Source: Bacteriovoracaceae bacterium
GTDB lineage: Bacteria > Bdellovibrionota > Bacteriovoracia > Bacteriovoracales > Bacteriovoracaceae
Assembly: GCA_947446575.1 (NCBI GenBank)
Contig: CANFHC010000001.1
Span: forward strand, 124,001-188,000
Length of the DNA: 64,000 bases
Reading direction: 5' to 3'
The translations under genes and the position numbers were made by a program. The notes under the pieces were generated by a model that searched no databases, was not told where the DNA came from, and worked only from the letters and a program-made list of their open reading frames with translations. Shown in pieces: positions 61,454 through 64,000 of the stretch; the first letter of the stretch is position 1; each line of letters opens with the position of its first letter.

Positions 61454-62266
61454 ATGCAGGATTTTAATTTTGAAGACTATAACCAACGCTTCGGCGGAAT
61501 TGCCAGACTCTACGGAGTTCAAGGGTTAAATAATCTTTTAAAGTCTCACGTTCTTATTGTAGGTCTTGGTGGTGTTGGTACTTGGGCAGCCGAAGCCCTG
61601 GCCCGTTCTGGCGTTGGTGCTATAACTCTAGTTGATCTCGATGATATTTGTATCACAAATACTAACCGCCAAATTCATGCAATGGATGGAATGGTTGGAA
61701 AAATGAAAGTCACCGCTGTTGCTGAACGTATTAAGGCCATTAATCCCCAGTGTAAAATTACGAGTTTTGAAGATTTTTTTACAGCCTCTACATCTGAAAT
61801 TATTTTAAACCAAAATTTCGATTATGTTATTGATGCTATTGATAGTCTTCAAAATAAATGCGTTTTAGCTCATGCATGCAAAGAAAAAAACATTCCTTTA
61901 ATCGTTACTGGTGGAGCTGCTGGAAAAAGAAATCCTACAAAGATTAAAGTTGATGACTTGGGCCTTGCTTGCAATGACTCTCTTTTATTTTCGCTTCGAA
62001 AAAGGTTGAGACAAGAATTTTCATTTCCTTCTGGTGCTGGATTTACTCGCAGTAAAAAACAACTATTCCAAATTGCTTGTGTCTATTCTGATGAAGAGCC
62101 AATGTTTCCAAAAAGTGACGGAACTGTATGTGCAGTCGCTGATCTTGAAACTAATTTACGCTTAGATTGTGAAACAGGGATGGGATCAATCACTCATATC
62201 ACTGGAACTTTTGGATTCTTGGCTGCCAGCCATGTGATCGATCAAATCACAAAACCAATTTTTTAA
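61454..62266 (+). CDS. tcdA: tRNA threonylcarbamoyladenosine dehydratase TcdA
   Basis: 270 residues from ATG 61454. E1-like fold: R-F-G-G-I-A-R-L-Y-G, ATP loop G37-L-G-G-V-G42, D-x-D-x-I-x-x-x-N-x-N-R-Q near residue 65. ATP-dependent cyclisation of t6A37 to ct6A in tRNAs reading ANN codons. Convergent overlap of 4 bp with the DUF4440-like gene. Confidence 0.92.
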   Translation: MQDFNFEDYNQRFGGIARLYGVQGLNNLLKSHVLIVGLGGVGTWAAEALARSGVGAITLVDLDDICITNTNRQIHAMDGMVGKMKVTAVAERIKAINPQCKITSFEDFFTASTSEIILNQNFDYVIDAIDSLQNKCVLAHACKEKNIPLIVTGGAAGKRNPTKIKVDDLGLACNDSLLFSLRKRLRQEFSFPSGAGFTRSKKQLFQIACVYSDEEPMFPKSDGTVCAVADLETNLRLDCETGMGSITHITGTFGFLAASHVIDQITKPIF

Positions 62267-62628
62267 GCCGCAAATGTCCCTTGATGAAAAATCATCTGCC
62301 ATTGCAAATGACTCTTTTTCCACAGGGAACTTCTTAAGGCCACTCGCTCTTCGCGAGAATTATTTTTACGAAATGAAACATAGGTAATTAAAAAAAGTTC
62401 ACTTGTTAACTCTTTAACAAGATAATCACGAGATTCAATCTTTAATGGATTAGAGCTCTCTTCTGTTGGAAGTCGAGTTAAAATATCTTTTTTTGTCCAG
62501 ATATTTCCCGAAGAACCAAACTCGTAAAAATCATCTGCCAATAAAATATTTAATCTTTCTTGATTAGATCTAGTAAGCGAAGTGTGCAGTTCTTTTTCTA
62601 ATGAAATAAGTAATTCGTTAATTGTCAT
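62263..62628 (-). CDS. NTF2-like / DUF4440 protein
   Basis: 121 residues, SnoaL/DUF4440 pattern: a helical start, F-Y-E-F-G-S-S-G-N-I-W, R-D-Y-L-V-K-E-L, and an ending W-Q-M-I-F-H-Q-G-T. Small one-domain fold used for binding small ligands. Overlaps the quinone-reductase-like gene by 11 bp. Confidence 0.75.
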   Translation of the reverse strand: MTINELLISLEKELHTSLTRSNQERLNILLADDFYEFGSSGNIWTKKDILTRLPTEESSNPLKIESRDYLVKELTSELFLITYVSFRKNNSREERVALRSSLWKKSHLQWQMIFHQGTFAA

Positions 62629-63193
62629 CTAGACCTGCCCGGTAAGCGCTATACAATAGACTCTCACGTTTTTTTTCGTTGGCATTTTTAATGGAACCAA
62701 AACTTGTGACAGTTACAGGGCTCACACCACAAAATTCCAATACTGCTTTTTTCATCATGTTCACTGCCGGATGAAAGTAAGCAAGATACAACCACAAAAC
62801 TGGTGCATCACTCGTAATAATTAGACGCGAGCTTCTTCCCGTTAATAATTTATCCCAATTAGAAGAATGCTCACGGTATTTAAAAGCAAAGCCTGGTAAA
62901 AAAACACGATCGATAAATCCTTTCATCAAGGCCGGAGGTGATGACCACCAAACAGGAAAGACAAAGACAATATGGTTTGCTGATTTTATGTGGCGTTGAG
63001 CTTCAACTAAATCTGGTTCTAAATTTTGAATGCGAGTGTATCCATTGCGCAAAATTGGATCAAAGCGCAGATCGCTTAAATTAATCCTCATCACGTCTCC
63101 ACCTTTTTCTTGGGCCCCTTTTTCATAAGCGTCAGCAAGACCGGCACAAAAAGAGTTCTTATCTGGATGACCAAGGATAATCAGCGTTCTCAT
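62618..63193 (-). CDS. NAD(P)H:quinone oxidoreductase-like flavoprotein (flavodoxin fold)
   Basis: 191 residues. Flavodoxin-like: I-L-G-H-P-D-K-N-S-F at the FMN/FAD loop, F-V-F-P-V-W-W-S-S-P-P-A-L-M-K-G-F-I-D-R-V (conserved in NQO/MdaB). Two-electron quinone or nitro reductase likely. Start overlaps the coaD stop (ATGA, 4 bp). Confidence 0.9.
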   Translation of the reverse strand: MRTLIILGHPDKNSFCAGLADAYEKGAQEKGGDVMRINLSDLRFDPILRNGYTRIQNLEPDLVEAQRHIKSANHIVFVFPVWWSSPPALMKGFIDRVFLPGFAFKYREHSSNWDKLLTGRSSRLIITSDAPVLWLYLAYFHPAVNMMKKAVLEFCGVSPVTVTSFGSIKNANEKKRESLLYSAYRAGLDDN

Positions 63194-63696
63194 GAAATCG
63201 CCTTGTCTCCGTGAAGCTTATGCAGAATTTTTTTTGCAATTGTTGGCATTACATATTGATCAATACGCTCGTTTAAATTAGCGAGCTCACGAATGAGTGT
63301 TGAAGAAATTGTCGCAAAGTGAGGTTTTGCAAAAAGACAGATCGTTTCAATCTCTTTATTGATCCCACGATTCCCGACTGAGAGTTCAAGTTCCATTTGA
63401 TAATCTGAAGAATTTCTAAGACCGCGCAGCAAAAACTGAGCGCCTTTTTCTTCAGCGAAACGAGCAATCGTCCCTTGATATTCGCAAATCTCAACGTTTT
63501 TTAATTTATAATAATCAACATAGGCTTGCATCATCTCCAAGCGCTCTTCTCTGGTAAACATATATGTCTTTTTTGGGTTAGTTGCAGCCACCCAAATAAC
63601 TTTATCGAAATGAGTCGCCGCTCTCATCATAATATCGGCGTGTCCCCATGTTGGCGGGTTAGCACTGATTGGGTAGACGATGATTTTTTCACTCAT
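63190..63696 (-). CDS. coaD: Phosphopantetheine adenylyltransferase CoaD
   Basis: 168 residues from ATG 63696 (GAGAG upstream). ATP + 4'-phosphopantetheine to dephospho-CoA. Nucleotidyltransferase motif is P-P-T16-W-G-H19 where E. coli has G-T-F-D-P-x-T-x-G-H; L-L-R-G-L-R-N and I-S-S-T-L-I-R-E are retained. Nearly full length for CoaD. Confidence 0.9.
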   Translation of the reverse strand: MSEKIIVYPISANPPTWGHADIMMRAATHFDKVIWVAATNPKKTYMFTREERLEMMQAYVDYYKLKNVEICEYQGTIARFAEEKGAQFLLRGLRNSSDYQMELELSVGNRGINKEIETICLFAKPHFATISSTLIRELANLNERIDQYVMPTIAKKILHKLHGDKAIS

Positions 63697-63727
63697 AAAG
63701 ACTCTCAATTTTTATGTTTACTCCCCT

Positions 63728-63733
63728 ATTATA
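63728..63733 (-). promoter_or_regulatory. Candidate -10 box for coaD
   Basis: TATAAT on the minus strand (ATTATA on plus, 63728-63733), about 30 nt upstream of the coaD ATG. No clear -35 box. Confidence 0.4.
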
Positions 63734-63808
63734 CACTTTATAAAAAGAATTCCTAGTGTTAGACTTTTGACTTCAAAAACATAGGTTCAAATACCTTAGG
63801 ATTTACAC

Positions 63809-64000
63809 ATGTCAGACACCGCTCCAAAAACAATCGAGTACAACTTTAAAGAAATCGAAGCCAAGTGGCAAAAGTACTGGGATGAAAACAAAACGTTTAA
63901 AACTCCTAACGATTCAAAAAAACCAAAATACTACGCACTCGATATGTTCCCTTTTCCCTCTGGAGACGGTTTACATGTTGGTCACCCTGAAGGATATACA
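63809..64000 (+). CDS. leuS: Leucyl-tRNA synthetase, N-terminal part (cut at window end)
   Basis: First 64 codons, frame open to the window edge. M-S-D-T-A-P-K, then [14 protein letters not shown] and the HIGH-type signature [15 protein letters not shown], where LeuRS normally reads [15 protein letters not shown] precedes the ATG. Charges tRNA-Leu. Confidence 0.95.
   Translation, partial: MSDTAPKTIEYNFKEIEAKWQKYWDENKTFKTPNDSKKPKYYALDMFPFPSGDGLHVGHPEGYT

Overview
The window is AT-rich, gene-dense bacterial chromosome from a Gram-negative (diderm) organism: it has a porin-like barrel, many lipoproteins, apolipoprotein N-acyltransferase (lnt), arabinose-5-phosphate isomerase (kdsD, LPS Kdo pathway), SLT and MltG transglycosylases, an MCP, a Rho-containing translation/wall cluster and many lineage-restricted secreted proteins. 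The base composition, the abundance of unrecognised exported proteins and the gene mix resemble Bdellovibrionota of the Bacteriovorax/Halobacteriovorax type. That assignment is an inference from style and gene content; no marker such as 16S rRNA is present. I see no phage, IS element, CRISPR array or rRNA; there is one tRNA (Arg, UCU).

Layout: 1-4.3 kb holds the end of a eukaryote-type NADP isocitrate dehydrogenase, a di-haem peroxidase and a Lys/Glu-repeat exported protein. 4.5-10.3 kb has recJ, a porin-like barrel, a cyclophilin, a lipoprotein and a flavin oxidoreductase. 10.3-15.8 kb has a PilZ-like protein, rsgA, an FAD-linked oxidase, tRNA-Arg, a NAD(P)-binding epimerase-like protein and an RRM protein. 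16-30 kb is the accessory-looking part: an 851-residue exported protein with a small partner, an SLT lipoprotein, small secreted proteins, MCP + GreA-like, an LCAT-like lipase, a secreted phosphoesterase, and two large tandem paralogous membrane/exported proteins. 30-38 kb carries DTW, ArsC-like, methyltransferase and YkgJ genes, uup, and several unknown exported proteins. 38-44 kb is the minus-strand rho-DUF1385-prfA-prmC-murA-HIT cluster. 44-54 kb has ruvX, another large exported protein, mltG, a TraR/DksA protein, a small lipoprotein, a subtilisin-like protease behind a structured leader, lnt and kdsD. 54-57.9 kb has HEAT, coiled-coil, IMPase, yacG and class IV aminotransferase genes. 57.9-60.4 kb is a pantothenate/CoA operon whose first gene is a ketol-acid reductoisomerase-family protein, followed by panB and coaX. 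60.3-64 kb has a YoaK-like membrane protein, tcdA, a quinone reductase-like protein, coaD and the start of leuS.

Cooperation: the KARI-like protein, PanB, CoaX and CoaD together cover most of the ketoisovalerate-to-CoA route, with a probable non-PanE ketopantoate reductase. Rho, RF1 and PrmC (which methylates RF1) sit with MurA as in many bacteria, but without rpmE. Lnt serves the many lipoproteins. Most striking are the unrecognised exported families: the tandem paralogues at 25.7-30.0 kb, and a shared Y-x-C-x-(S/T)-P-x-V-K-x-E-x-I-C motif in two proteins 27 kb apart. There is also an unusual density of 3'-overlapping convergent genes and hairpins placed on start or stop codons.
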